Assembly (NCBI GenBank): GCA_001465935.1
Contig: LNKV01000015.1
Location: forward strand, 434,001 to 498,000
Source: Clarireedia homoeocarpa
Lineage: Eukaryota > Ascomycota > Leotiomycetes > Helotiales > Rutstroemiaceae
DNA: 64,000 bases
Reading direction: 5' to 3'
The notes beneath the pieces are model-generated. The model did no database searches. It worked only from the letters and a program-made list of their open reading frames with translations, and was not told the origin of the DNA. Each line of letters opens with the position of its first letter. Position 1 is the first letter of the stretch. Made by a program: the position numbers and the translations under genes. Positions 11,256-22,738 of the stretch are shown here, one piece after another.

Positions 11256-11896
11256 TTAGTAGCACCTATCCCCTTCATTATCGTCATCATCATCGTCGTC
11301 GTCGTCACTGAAAGTAGATCGAGGCAGCTGGGAAGCCAATTCTACTTTCTCTGTCGTTTTGCTTCCTCCATTGACCTTGGAATTGTCATTGGAGTCCTGT
11401 TTTTCGCGCTTCTTATTCGTATCATGTTTTTTTGTGTCAGTTATTCTCTCCTTTCCCCGCCCATCATCAATATCCAGCCTTCCCTCCCCTCTCCTTGCCC
11501 CCAAACTAGGGGAAAGCCTCCTCAATTCCGCCTCAGTCACCGCAGCCGATGTGCGAGGCGTGCAGTAATCATACCTGCACCCTCTAGGCGGCTCTATGCC
11601 CCGCGGTGCGGGTTTATAAGTGTAATTGCCCTCGGAATATGGGGACAAGGCTGGGCTAGATTAGGCATCAGTGGATTTTCTCATAGCAGGGATTCGATCA
11701 GTATGACGCACCATCCATGTTCAACTTTTTGCTTTGGCGCAGAACATGTTATGTTACCGCTGTCATCTACACGTGTCTCGGTGCCGAGTTCCCAGCCTTG
11801 ATCACGGGCGCTGGGGGAAGGTCTGGGGGCTTTGGGATCCTCTTTTGAAGACGAGGATGTAGAGGAGGGGAGAGAGGGCGTAGGATGCTTGGGCAT
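11256..11896 (-). CDS. Small disordered protein with poly-Asp C-terminus
   Basis: Two minus-strand frames join through a 107-bp intron (exons 11896-11758 and 11650-11256; GTAACA...CCCAG, phase 1, restoring an Ala codon), giving 177 aa from an ATG. The N-terminus is Ser/Pro rich and low-complexity. The middle carries 'NYTYKPAPRGIEPPRGCRYDYCTPRTS', here split as NYTYKPAPRGIEPP then RGCRYDYCTPRTS, the most conserved-looking part. The rest is charged, with a Lys-rich stretch and a run of nine Asp near the C-terminus encoded by a GAC/GAT microsatellite. No domain, signal peptide or membrane segment is seen. Function unknown. The clean splice and frame continuity are the main support; an unspliced reading is broken by stops. 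Confidence 0.6.
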
Positions 11897-13852
11897 GGTT
11901 TATTTCTTTCAAAGTAGCGCTGACGTAATCAAAAAAGAAGCAAGGAGTCAAGGGCGATAATCTAGGATGATGGAGGATGATCCACCACCGTGGGTGCCAG
12001 TTACATCCTCCGCAAGCGGCGAAGATTTTCCGTGCCAAAGGACGTAATTGGAACTGAAATGGAGAGAGTTTGAATGAAAAATTTGGGGGTGAACTTCGGG
12101 GTGTCAAATTGGTCTTATGATAGGAGTCACAGGGCGTAGAGAGGCTGATCAATTCCCAAGTATAGAAAGCTAAAAGAAAAGTTTACTGAGGGATACGGGA
12201 TATTGAAATATAGATGAGGGATAGGGCTAACAACTTCCTCAAGGCAACCAATCTGTTAGTAAAGCAAGTCTGTCAGTTGCTCTGAGGTGATCATCCGGCA
12301 TATCATATTACGTGTTTTCTTTGATATGGGAAAGACCCAGGATCTGCCTTTCCAGAATTAATATGGAAAGAATCCTTCGGGGCGTAGTTACTAGGCATAT
12401 TGCGTAGTCGATCCCCTGAATATATCCCAGCCCCCGCGAGGCTGGCGACCACCGTACACATTCACGAGATATATTGAAAAAGTAAACATAAACCGCTCTC
12501 ATCCCGCTCGTGACAACACATCAATGCTCAGAATACTTCCCTATCAGATTCCCCAGTGAAATTTGACTCATTTAATGTTGTTATCTCCCCCTGGATTGTC
12601 TGTCTTGACGATAAGTTAGGCGAAGTCGTGTTGTCAATTTGTACAACAGCGATCTCACCTCACGTCACTTCTCTCAGAACTCAATCTGTGCCATTTTTTA
12701 CCCAAGAAAGCCAACTATCGGATGTGACCTTGATCGCATATTAAGATGAAAGATCGGACTTAGGATGAATATTACATCTCTCGTTGAGGAAGATGTAAGA
12801 GAAGGCGGACATCATAAGTAACTTATACAAATCGCTCATTCAAGCAAAACGAGGGCGACCGACGGTTTGTGAGTAAAGGAAAGCGTGTAGACCAATTATT
12901 CTTCAGCCTTGCCCACTCATTTGGGAAACGCGTAGAAACCGGGGGTTGGCCAGGGATATCTAGCGGAATGAATGAGGCGAACATGGTGGTGTGGGCCATG
13001 AGGCAACAAAGGGCGATTTGAGGGACAAGGAGCAGAAACATTCATAGAGAACAGCCTTGCATTTTGGAGGGGTAGAGACGAAACCTATCTGAAAGTGTGT
13101 GTGAGGTATGAGGTTATGTGTATTGTTCGGGCCGTTTTGGTGGAGGCACAGTAACTGAGGCATACTTGGGCTAAGACTAAAATCTGACAGGGCATATTAA
13201 GGTTTCCCCAATCGCCCTGATAGATTTCTAGCGAATTGCCCATTTCCTGGCAGTGTCTTGCTCAACGCCTAGTATACACAAATCTATGTGTACGAAGTAA
13301 TACCAACACTTTCGCTGCAGCTTGAGACATTGTGACATTGTAGCCCACAGAAATGCAAGCTTTCGGGTTTCTGTGAGTCTGCCTCGCCTCTTGGTGCCTG
13401 CCCATCGATTCTTGCCACTACGCCCGAGAAATCGCTCCCCGACGGAAGTGATTTGATTGCCGTTGTTTGAACAGACAGTGATAAACCTTAGTGCCCCATG
13501 CAAACCAACAAGAAACTGACGCAGCACTTTCTTGTACGAGATCCAAAATATGCTTGTGTAGCTTGAAAAAGGAGGCTTGCCTTGATTTGACAGCCTGAAT
13601 GAGCTGCTGCTTTAGCCATCTGCTCTCTGGGTGATTTATCTGTACTATCATTAGTTGCATATCTTGTAATCGATGGAGTTGATCATAACCTTCTTTTACT
13701 TTTCATCCGTTTCAAGTAATAACCACTTGCATGTGTTACAAAAGCACCACTGTCTGATAGGTCGCCAAATATCGTTGCTTGCGAGTAAAATACCTCTCGG
13801 GCCATTGTGACTTAATTCGTTGCTGGCTCCGTAGGAAACTAAACCCTCTGAA
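11897..13852. other. Intergenic, about 2 kb, no firm gene
   Basis: The left end is the promoter of the minus-strand Asp-tailed gene. The minus-strand interval 13230-13660 has two overlapping frames with protein-like composition (an 80-codon ATG frame from 13660 and a 99-codon GTG frame from 13527), but I found no splice that joins them and no known motif. They may be a decayed gene. A TACGAAGTA copy lies at 13291-13299. Confidence 0.35.
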
Positions 13853-14927
13853 TTAAATATTTCTTCGTCGAGGTTTCATTTCTTCTGAATCTTCCTTCTT
13901 GCTAATGGTTACGAGCGGCTCTTGTTCTTCCGTTTCGTCAGGTCCTACTATCCACGTTTTGACAACCTCCTTAACCTCTTGAAGTTTCTTCTCCTTTTCT
14001 TTTGCTTCTCCTACTCTTCTGATATATCCTGCATATACTACCACTTCTGCTACACCGACCAGCAGACTGCCACTCATGCTCAAAGCTAATCGAGCAGGAG
14101 TGCTCCACCATGCTGCAGCCATCCATATTCCAGCAGCACATGTCACTATTGATATTATTACGTTGAAGATGACAGCGACCTGCCGATCAACATCTGCGTA
14201 GGTTACTTCGTCTTCTTCCGAGCTTTTGACGTCGGGGACGTTCGCAGCAAAGGCATAAGCAGCGGATGAGGTAGGATATTTCTGTGCGAAGGTCTCCATC
14301 GCTGGAGGAGGATTCATCATTCGTTCATATGCGCGAGCCTCTTCTTCTCGTCGAAGTTTTGCCATAAGGGCTTTATATTCCGCACTCTGTAGATACATAA
14401 TGTTAGTCGGATATTCAAGAAAGATCTATCACAAAGCCTGCGCAGCCTTCCTGAAGCATTACAAGAGTCATCTGCGCAGTCTGTAATTACAAAGCAAGAG
14501 TCAAAGGAGAGCCAAGCCTTACAGGTTCAGGCTTGGGCGGTGGCGGGCGGATATAAACACGAGATCCTTGGAGTAATGTCTCTAGGCTGGGACACGACTT
14601 GTCGTGAGACTTCAAATCTCGCCATATGCCGAGGACTTGTCCGTGTGAAATAGGATTTCCAATTCTGGGATCAGCCAGCGATGGTTCCGAGGCGAGCCTA
14701 TTGCTAGATCCTTCGTCGTCTTTGCTGGCCGCCGAAGGCTCGATTTGGTCTGCCTTGGACGCATCTTCCTCTTGGGCTTCTCTTGCTTGCTCGCATTGTT
14801 CCCCTTCAGTCACTTTGTTGTCGTCTGTTTCTCGTCGCGTTGCTTCTCCATCCGACCCCGGAACCTGAAAGCTGTTCAGAGTAATGAGTGCCTCGACCAT
14901 CTCCGACGTCATCGTGAGACAAACCAT
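13853..14927 (-). CDS. VMA12: V-ATPase assembly factor, Vma12/Vph2/TMEM199 family
   Basis: Exons 14927-14523 and 14386-13853 (intron 136 bp, GTAAGG...CTACAG with a CTAAC branch site, phase 0) give 312 aa. The start is the ATG opening 'MVCLTMTSEMVEAL', the usual N-terminus of fungal members; the frame continues upstream without another ATG. Residues about 15-75 are acidic and low-complexity. A conserved block includes 'IRPPPPKPEP' at the splice and 'SAEYKALMAKLRREEEARAYERM' (split here: SAEYKALMAKL, then RREEEARAYERM) after it. Two membrane helices follow (about 206-229 and 235-257), then a charged cytosolic tail, matching the family's ER-resident two-pass topology. Known role: with Vma21/Vma22 it assembles the V0 sector of the V-ATPase in the ER. 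It is transcribed away from COQ1. Confidence 0.85.
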
Positions 14928-15267
14928 TGTTGCGATTGAGGGGTACTTTACCTCGAAATGATTGATGGATTGATGGCTGCCAATAAAAGTAATCGTAATC
15001 ACAAGCTTATCGATCGTTAAAAATTGCCCCACCGGTGCTGCTTGCTTCCGATAATGGTCTAGTCTTGCTGATATAAATATTGAAATTCACATTTCAATAT
15101 CGGAATTCCACGGATGCCAATTTTTAAATTCTATACATTTGGCCTTATAGTGAGGACACTCGCGGCTTTATCTGATCTCGAAGGTTTACTCGGGAATTCT
15201 GGATGTTGGCACTGTAGGACCAGTTAGGAAAATTTTACTATTATCACTGGAGTGGGGTTTGAGGGAC
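14928..15267. promoter_or_regulatory. Shared divergent promoter of VMA12 and COQ1
   Basis: Only 340 bp separate the two start codons, so both promoters must lie here or overlap. The stretch is AT-rich with ATATAAATATT-like sequence near 15070-15082. No specific operator can be assigned. Confidence 0.6.
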
Positions 15268-16679
15268 ATGAGGATTCAGACGATAAGAGCTTTCCCCAGC
15301 TCTTCAATACCCAGAGGTCAATTCCATGGCGCCTGTTTTAGGTGCCAATTGACTTCTTCGCGGTCATTCTATTCTTCCTTCGACTCATCAAATCATCACC
15401 CCGCGCGGCGGAGGCAGTCAACGTGGGCACAGGCAGTCTCCGTGGCGTCCAATGTTTTCTCCAATGCAACATCTCGAGTCGCAAGTCCTGGCGGGGCCAG
15501 CGTTGATCCGCTGAGAATGGTAGCGAAGGAAATGAAGTTCTTGACTGGTAATATACGGCAGCTTCTCGGTTCGGGCCACCCGTCGTTAGATACAGTCGCA
15601 AAATACTATACGCAAGCAGAGGGCAAACATGTGCGACCTATGATCGTACTGTTGATGTCTCGAGCTACAGCTTTAGCACCCAAGTCCACCAAGTACGACA
15701 GCCGACAAGAGACTTCAGATATTGATAACCCAATATCGCCAACATCCATCCTTTCCGACGTCAATCCAAACGCCCCCACCTTAAATCCTCTTGCGCATGT
15801 ACCACGAACATACTCTGCGGCCGAAAGCGACATCCTCCCCTCCCAAAGACGACTCGCTGAGATCACAGAGCTTATTCATACAGCCTCACTTTTACACGAC
15901 GATGTTATCGACCACTCTGTTTCGCGACGCGGAAATGCTTCCGCTAATCTCGAATTCGGCAACAAAATGGCTGTTTTGGCAGGGGATTTCTTGTTGAGCC
16001 GTGCTTCTGTAGCGCTCGCACGTTTACGCGATGCAGAAGTGACGGAACTTCTGGCGACTGTAATTGCGAACCTCGTGGAAGGTGAGTTTATGCAATTGAA
16101 GAATACTGCGCAGGATGAGAAAAATCCTGTGTGGACTGAAGATACGATTTCCTACTACCTACAAAAGACATACTTGAAAAGTGCAAGCTTAATATCAAAA
16201 TCATGTCGGGCTGCGGCGTTGCTTGGGGGTTCGGATACCGTTACAGTTGATGCGGCGTATGATTATGGGAAAAATTTGGGATTGGCGTTTCAACTTGTAG
16301 ATGATATGCTGGATTACACAATCAGTGAAGAGGAGCTTGGGAAGCCGGCTGGTGCGGATTTGGAACTGGGGCTCGCAACTGCACCCTTGATCTTTGCGTG
16401 GAAGAACAATAAGGAACTAGGTACATTAGTGGGCAGAAAGTTCTCTCAAGAAGGAGATGTGTCAAGAGTAAATCCACGTTCGAAAATGCAACCAAAACAT
16501 CACTAACTTTACTCTAGGCGAGGGCATTGGTTCTTCAGAGCGACGGTTTAGACCAAACACGGGCTTTGGCTGAAGAATATGCCAACAGAGCAATTGCTGC
16601 TATCGATGCATTCCCGGAGAGCGAAGCAAAGGATGGTTTGGTCGAAATGGCAGTGAAAACGTTGAATCGAAGGAAATGA
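15268..16679 (+). CDS. COQ1: Mitochondrial polyprenyl diphosphate synthase (ubiquinone side chain)
   Basis: Exons 15268-16467 and 16518-16679 (intron 50 bp, GTAAAT...CTCTAG with CTAAC branch site, phase 0) give 453 aa. The start is the ATG at 15268; the nine bases of open frame before it hold no ATG. The N-terminus is Arg/Ser rich without acidic residues, a mitochondrial targeting presequence. The first Asp-rich motif is in 'LHDDVIDHS' (Asp at 211-215) and the second in 'LVDDMLDYT' (345-349); these bind Mg2+-diphosphate in trans-prenyltransferases. 'GKHVRPMIVLL' is the substrate-binding region. The enzyme condenses isopentenyl diphosphate units to the long tail joined to 4-hydroxybenzoate in coenzyme Q synthesis at the inner membrane. 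A variable insert of about 45 residues precedes the first Asp motif, as usual for fungal Coq1. Confidence 0.96.
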
Positions 16680-17373
16680 GAACTTGTACAACTTGATGGT
16701 GACCCCGGAGTTTTCTGTATACATGATATCACGCATACTGCATAGCATGGATGGATGACCGCTGTACTATATGAAAAAGCATTCAACTCGAAATGTGGAT
16801 CTAACGTGGAGGTGTTCAAAAAATAGAGACTAGATTAGACCTTTAACATCATGGAAGGGAAAGCATGTGAACGATGGGGCATCATAGATGCGACAGCATC
16901 TATGTGCCGGCCAGTATTACAAAACACCGTATTATGTGAGAAAATCCTTGCAGTTACTCTCCTCGAGTAATATGAATGCCTTGCCAAAAAGCCTACTCGG
17001 ATGTGTGCAAATAGGTAGCAGCTATTCATTGAGAGAATCATCAGACAGTTATTGGCTTTCTTTCATTGCATCCACGGTACATGTCTTAATTCACCATAGA
17101 AGCCGTGGGAAAGCGAGGCTGACCTATTGTACGAGATAATGCGATTACTATGACCTGCTCAATCCGGCCACGTTCATTGTCCAATTCACCTGTTTCCTTC
17201 GAAAAGGAGTGGTTGACGTACTTTCGTTTTGCTACCGCTCCATCTTCATGTTTTTGAAAGTGGTGGTCATTCTGATGTCTTGGTCATTTCATGCACGGAC
17301 CATCGACTTTCGCGTCGCGTCTCCCACAATCTGTTCGTCTTTTATCAACCTCATCATTTTACGACGACGATAA
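16680..17373. other. Intergenic between COQ1 and ECO1
   Basis: About 690 bp; 3' flank of COQ1 and promoter of the Eco1 gene. No motif or credible open frame stands out. Confidence 0.4.
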
Positions 17374-19579
17374 ATGACCAGGGCGAGGACGCAATCTGCT
17401 TTTAAAATGGAGGCTATGGCAAAAAGGTATCAGTTACTTGCGCCACTCGCTGCAATATGCTCGCTAATCTATTGTCAATAGGAAAAGCAGTGCTCCAATG
17501 CGAACTTACTCAAAACGCGCTCGAGGAAACAACCAGACATCTTCTAGGAAGAGACAACGCGTTGATTCCCGAGATTTCAACCAAATTTCTCCTTCAAAGA
17601 CGTTTGATACTTCAGCCGAAGTATCCCAAGCCCAGGTGCACCCCGATCACGAGAATTCTTCCCAGAAGATTACTCATTCATCCCTTGAGTGCCTTCAAGA
17701 AGATCTCAGCGCCAGTTTGATACCAAAAGTACGCGTTTTGCCTGCCAAATCTTCTCGATCTATCAGGCCTCTTGGTGAGATCAAGTCCGCCGACCAAAAC
17801 CAACGCGTTGAAAGTGTTCGTGAGGAAGACCAATCTCAGACATCGACCGCCAAAGTGTCAAGTAAGATCAAGGGGATCAAGGCAATTTCTGGCGGAAGAT
17901 TGACAAAATCAATTCCAAGAAGCAAGTCAACTCCGCAGTCACGACGCAATGCAATAAAAGATTCCTCGTTCGAAAACGAACCGGATTCTTCCTCGACAGG
18001 GAGAGCTCTCGCTTCAAATACCACTAATCTAAATTCAGATATTCGAAAGAATCTTCTGAATACTGGTACGGAGCAATCAGCTGACCACCCGTCAGGACAT
18101 TCACCAGAAGTGAAGCCTACTGCTGTCGAACCACGTGTTAAAGCAAATACAATTAAGAAATCGTCCATTCGCAACTACTTCCAAGCCTTGCCACCACCAT
18201 CCTCAAGTCCTTCTATCACTAGATCTGTCATATTCTCTGATGAACTTCCACAAAGAACTCCATCTCCTCCATCGTCTCCGCCTCCATTGTCGAACGCCAG
18301 GTCTTCCATTTATTCTAGAGTACAAAAAACACGACGGCGCATTAGCACGAAACCACAGCTACCCAGCATCTACACAATGGGTGCATCCACTGATGCGAAT
18401 TATGGTATTAATTCTGACGAAAGTACTGGAGATTTCAATGATTTAGCTAGAACTTCCATGGAGAATTTCCTTGATCGCGAGAACCTCGGAATGCTCACCA
18501 GTAAGCAGGCAGGGCACATTCTAGGCATAAGTCGACCAAATTCTCCTTCGACGATAGCCGCCTTAGAATCTCAGGGGTCTGACCCCTCATCTTCTCAGGC
18601 CCGTTATGATCGCAATCACGTTGCCAGATCCGACACATCTAGGCATAATCTAACGAGACCGGATAGCCACAGACTTACATGCTATCAACACCCCTCTTTC
18701 TCTAATCCTAACTCGATTGCCACCGAAAAGCACACTCTAAACCTCATACCAATGAACATACCCAATGTCGAAGAACGCAAACTCATGCCCAAACCTCCCC
18801 CCTCTAAAGGTCTCGTCCAACAACTCCTCGATCTAGGCCAAACCCCGCACACCGAATGCAAAGAATGTGGCATGCATTTCATCATGGCCATCCCATCCGA
18901 GCGCCGCACCCACGACGCCTACCACAAGCTCTTCTCCAAAGGTTGTCTTAAGAAGATGAACCTAACATCAATCCTCATCTCCGAAAAAGTCGAGGTGGAT
19001 ACATCCCACAAAATCTATATGGTCGACTATAAATCCGCGCTCAAGTTCCGTGACCTCGCCGAATCCATTCTGGAAAATACATTGTCGGATATGGACGGTG
19101 CCATTCCGTCTCCGCAGCAGCTTTGGTCTACGATTCCCAATGCAGAGGATGAGTCGAAACGCGAGCCGAGGTTCAAATTCTTCTTTTATACGATTTCTGA
19201 GACTCCGGTTGCGATTCTGCTTGCGGAGAGAGTGAGCAGCGCGCAGCCGTATATTCAGACGAAATTCGGGTTGACGGGGGCATATCAGTGTACGGAAGAA
19301 AACGGAACGCTGAGACAGTGTGATGCAGAGGGTGCATTTACGAGTGGGGTGGAGATGGAGGTTTACATGGCGGTGGATAGGATCTGGGTGCATAGGGATT
19401 GGAGGTTGAAGGGCATTGCGAGGCGCTTGGCTGACGTGGCGAGGGAGAAATTCATTGGGGGGATGGTAGTGGAGAAGGACAAAGTGGCAGTTAGTCATCC
19501 GACGGCGGCGGGGAGGGTGTTTGCAGGGAGGTATTTTGAGGGTGTTTTCGGGGGTTTGGCAGAGTTTTTGATTTGTTAG
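17374..19579 (+). CDS. ECO1: Cohesin acetyltransferase Eco1/ESCO family
   Basis: Exons 17374-17426 and 17482-19579 (intron 55 bp, GTATCA...CAATAG, phase 2) give 716 aa. A second in-frame ATG at 17407 is an equally possible start. The long N-terminal region is disordered and basic. Around residues 243-252, 'KKSSIRNYF' resembles a PCNA-interacting (PIP) box with Ile and a Tyr-Phe pair, although Lys stands where Gln is usual; Eco1 proteins need PCNA contact at the fork. A C2H2-type zinc finger follows ('CKECGMHF...THDAYHKLF'), then the GNAT-like acetyltransferase with 'VDRIWVHRDWRLKGIARRLA' (acetyl-CoA loop) and the diagnostic C-terminal 'VSHPTAAGRVFAGRYF'. Known role: acetylates Smc3 in S phase to establish sister-chromatid cohesion. 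It is longer than yeast Eco1 because of the N-terminal extension usual in filamentous fungi. The second half of the acetyltransferase-coding part is GC-rich. Confidence 0.95.
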
Positions 19580-20316
19580 ATTGGGTTGCATGGGAGAAGA
19601 ATGGAGGTTGACAACAACGAGAGGAGGCGGCACAGGAGGATGAATAAAGGGTTAGTTCGGTACAACTGAGCGGATAGGAGGTGGCTGCAAAGATGGTGTT
19701 TTAATGATTACGATTGTTCAGGAAGAACACGACACCAAGTACGAGAAACGGAATGATACCCATTAGTTACGCATAGGCAGAATGCCATACTTTGCCAGCA
19801 ATCATATACACACATATACCTCCTCCAAGACACAAAATTCAAATAGTCCTGATAGATCTCATTCTCGAATGCATGTTCACCTCACTGCTCTGTTTTGTTT
19901 TGTTTTCTTTAGCAGCACAGTGCTTTATCTATCCATTCATACATTACTGCTAAGTCATGTTCATAGTCGTATTCACTTCATCTCTTGGGTTTCGAATCTG
20001 AGGCAGATTATCCACTTTCTCGTTCTTGCAATTCCCTTGATCTTCATGTATGCACTCTGCTCGCATGACCACCGCTGTTTGGGAGGTGACATCATCGGCA
20101 TTTGTCCATCTGATCGGTTCACGTGTGTACAAGAATTCACGGATTGGGCCGGGTAATATTGAGAGCTTGTGTATTTCGGGTCACAATTAGAAGGAATAAG
20201 CACTCGGTTGGATTCTAAATACAGTTAGTTACTCTACTCGTACCTTGTAGCAGCAATCTACAGCCAATCTCACCTTGCAATGTCCACCCTTCCTCCTCAG
20301 GTCCTTAACACCTACA
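19580..20316. other. Convergent intergenic region
   Basis: Lies between the 3' ends of ECO1 (plus) and the epimerase-like gene (minus). No motif or credible gene is seen. Confidence 0.4.
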
Positions 20317-21783
20317 CTACAACTTTCCCTGCTGCCGCTTCTTCTCCTTCCTCTTCTGCTTTTCCCCTTGAACCCACACCCCCACCACCTCCTCCAACCC
20401 CTCCAAAACCCCCTTCTCCACCGCCTTCCACCCTAACACCTTCTCCGCCCGCGTACACCTCACCCGCATATTCATCCCAAACAGCACTTTCGCATTCAGG
20501 TCCGCATCTCTGGTCAACTTCGATCTCCTCAACCCGGGTGGATCCAACTCTACAATCTCCTTTGATTCCAATGGCACAACATCATGGTGTGGGAGGAGTG
20601 CTTGCACGAGATGTGTCATGTATGTGCGTGAGGTAAGTTCTTCGCCCGCGGCGAAATAGTAGGATTGGGGGCCGAAAGGCGCGGAGTTGGGATTGGGTGA
20701 AGAAGGGGATAAGGCGTGGTCGAGGAGGAGGAGGTATAGACGCGCAAGGTCGAGCACGTGGATGTAGGCTTGGAGGTTGGCGCCGGTGGAAACGGTGAAG
20801 CCGTGGGAGAGGCGGAGAATTTGTGTTAGGGCCATGGGGAGGGTGACGGGGGTGGGGTGGATGAGGGAGGGAGAGAGACCGTAGACCATGGTGGGGGAGA
20901 CGATGGCGGTGTGGATTGAGGGGGAGTGGGAGAATACGAGCTGTGGGGTGTTAGCATGTAGAGAATGGTGAGGATTACATCGCGGGAACTACTGAGTGCT
21001 AGGGAGGTTGAGAGGGGGGGAATGGTTTGAGAAGGGGAAGTTGGAATAGATGGAACGTACAGCATCAGGTGTGGCGTGGACGTAGGATGATGGAAGGGAT
21101 TGCATTTCTTGGATGTCTTCTACATCATCCCAAATCTTAGGGTTGGGTTTTCCATTGGGTTCGTCCCAGATAAGGGCGGCGCCGGAGGTATGGATGTAAT
21201 AGGGTTTAGAAGTACGGTTGGAGAGACCACGGAGGAGGGCGGCGATGGCGGCATCTTGACGGACGTCCGGGCCAGTATCTGGGGGGTGTAAGTGATTGTA
21301 GAGATGGATTTCGAGGAGAAGGGAGAGTGTGCGAGACGCTGGAAGAAGATAGGCCGTATCTGTAGACGACTTTCACACTTGTAGTGTCCTTCTGCCATGA
21401 TACTCCTTAATTTCGAAAACGATATATGTAACTACACATAAATCTTTCCCCCATATAAACATCACTTACTCAAAACCACATCCGCCTCCTTCGCCTCCCT
21501 TTCCAAAACATCTAGAGACCCATTATCCCCCAGCACCGTCTCCACCCTTCGATACTTCCCACGAAGTGTCTCCCCCTTCTCCTCATCACGAACCAAAGCT
21601 CTAATCTTCACATCTGGATATTTCCCATACAACAATTCCAACACCGCACCACCAATATGGCCTGTTGCGCCAACTCTATAAACTCATCAGACCGTGGTAT
21701 GTTCCAGAACCCACTCCACAGCATTCGCTGCTGATATAAGGTTCAACGAAATGTTGTGTGACTTACATGAATATTCTTGACAT
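20317..21783 (-). CDS. Atypical extended SDR, NAD-dependent epimerase/dehydratase-like
   Basis: Four exons fit: 21783-21767, 21675-21470, 21278-21061 and 20940-20317, giving 354 aa; all splices are GT-AG and keep frame. The protein opens 'MSRIFIVGATGHIGGAVLE', a Rossmann fold with GxxGxxG (8-14) for NAD(P). Then come an Arg-containing strand end ('IRALVRD'), 'ADVVLN', 'PYYIHTSGAALIWD', 'TAIVSPTMVYG' and 'YIHVLDLARLYLLLL', the order seen in NmrA/epimerase-type SDRs. The usual Tyr-x-x-x-Lys pair is absent where expected ('SSYVHATPDALVF'), as in several fungal members of this group, so it may be a cofactor-binding regulator or use another mechanism. The third exon could instead begin at 21359, adding 27 residues in frame; the 21278 acceptor aligns better with relatives. 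The C-terminus is a Lys-rich tail. Cytosolic; substrate unknown. Confidence 0.83.
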
Positions 21784-22558
21784 GTCGAAATTACCTAATA
21801 GTGTGTAATACGAAAGAGAAAACAAAAGAGCGCACGACAGCTAGTCTTGCTAACCCGCAGATGATGCGCGAATGAGAATATCAGTCTTGTCGTGGAATAA
21901 CCCGACAAATATGATTATGAAAAAAAAGCAAAATAGAGTAGATGTTGAGTGGCACACGGAGCTAAGGCCATGTTATCCATGCCAGTGAAATCTACCCCTC
22001 TCTCGGCTGAAAGTACATCTTTGTCATCGTCGCGCAGAAGATATGGGGTATAGGAAGCACGAGGACAGAATGAGAGGTTGGAATTGGCTGGTTCTACCTT
22101 AGAATTTGGGTTTGGTTTGAAGAATTGAGAGACTGTTCTGGTATGTAAGGCGGTATTATGCTCTGATGTAAAATTACATAGGAACTTGACTTTGTTTTCG
22201 TTGTGACTGGAGAGGAAGATTGCAACGTGTAGTTTTACTAGAGAGCGCCGGCAAGCGAATTGTGGTGTTGTTGTTCGTTCAGAACCCGTGGGGCTCTTTG
22301 GGAACATACAGTAAATTGGAATTTTGAGATTTGGGATAGAAAATCAAATTTAGACGTAACTATACGATAAGACTCTTCGTATCTCAAGCTTTTGATTTTA
22401 TTAGAATTTTTCGACAGTTCTTGAAAATTCATTATCAATATCATCATCATCATCATCATCAACCATCATCGAATCAATTCGACATCTAATTCGACATCTT
22501 CCCTTTCAACTTGCACCAAGTGTTGATGGCTTAGCTGAACATAAACCACCAGGCGAAT
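21784..22558. other. Intergenic with a TCA microsatellite
   Basis: Contains the promoter of the epimerase-like gene on its left. Ends with a (TCA)n run at about 22441-22461 and a CT-rich stretch resembling a fungal 5' leader before the next small open frame. Confidence 0.4.
22441..22461. repeat. (TCA)n microsatellite
   Basis: Seven uninterrupted TCA units. It creates a spurious poly-Met frame on the minus strand. Confidence 0.85.
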
Positions 22559-22738
22559 ATGCAACGACTGTTGGCGGATTCAGGTACAGCAAATCTCACT
22601 GCAGCTGAAGTGCTTTCCTCGGTCTTGCTTCTTCTCGACAAACATCCGAAAAGCCCAACGTCGAATCAACCTCCACCCCAGAACGAACCGGCTTACCGAA
22701 AACGTCCAGCATGGTACCGATACAATGGCCTGGCCTAA
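22559..22738 (+). CDS. Possible 59-aa small protein, unclassified
   Basis: An ATG frame of 59 codons follows a pyrimidine-rich leader. Its composition is protein-like: an amphipathic helix 'LTAAEVLSSVLLLLDKHP' (about 13-30), then a Pro/Asn-rich linker and a basic aromatic end 'YRKRPAWYRYN'. The plus-one frame remains open from about 22548 to 22836, and a third frame is open from 22855 to 23106, so a spliced or frameshifted longer gene is possible. I could not find a convincing splice. It could equally be a chance frame. Confidence 0.28.
   Translation: MQRLLADSGTANLTAAEVLSSVLLLLDKHPKSPTSNQPPPQNEPAYRKRPAWYRYNGLA

Noticed and set aside
11241..11801. 186-codon plus-strand frame with a Val/Ile-rich start
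   Set aside because: It is the complement of the Asp-tailed gene. The Val/Ile run is the reverse reading of the Asp-coding microsatellite, and the start is not in a sensible context.
13230..13660. Two overlapping minus-strand frames of 80 and 99 codons
   Set aside because: The composition is somewhat protein-like, but no splice or single frameshift joins them into a recognisable protein.
13853..15032. Two separate minus-strand genes
   Set aside because: The two frames join through a good phase-0 intron and together give the complete layout of a Vma12-type protein, so they are exons of one gene.
18968..19633. 221-codon open frame on the minus strand
   Set aside because: It lies opposite the Eco1 acetyltransferase domain, which is clearly coding on the plus strand; its Arg/His/Pro-rich content is a shadow of that frame.
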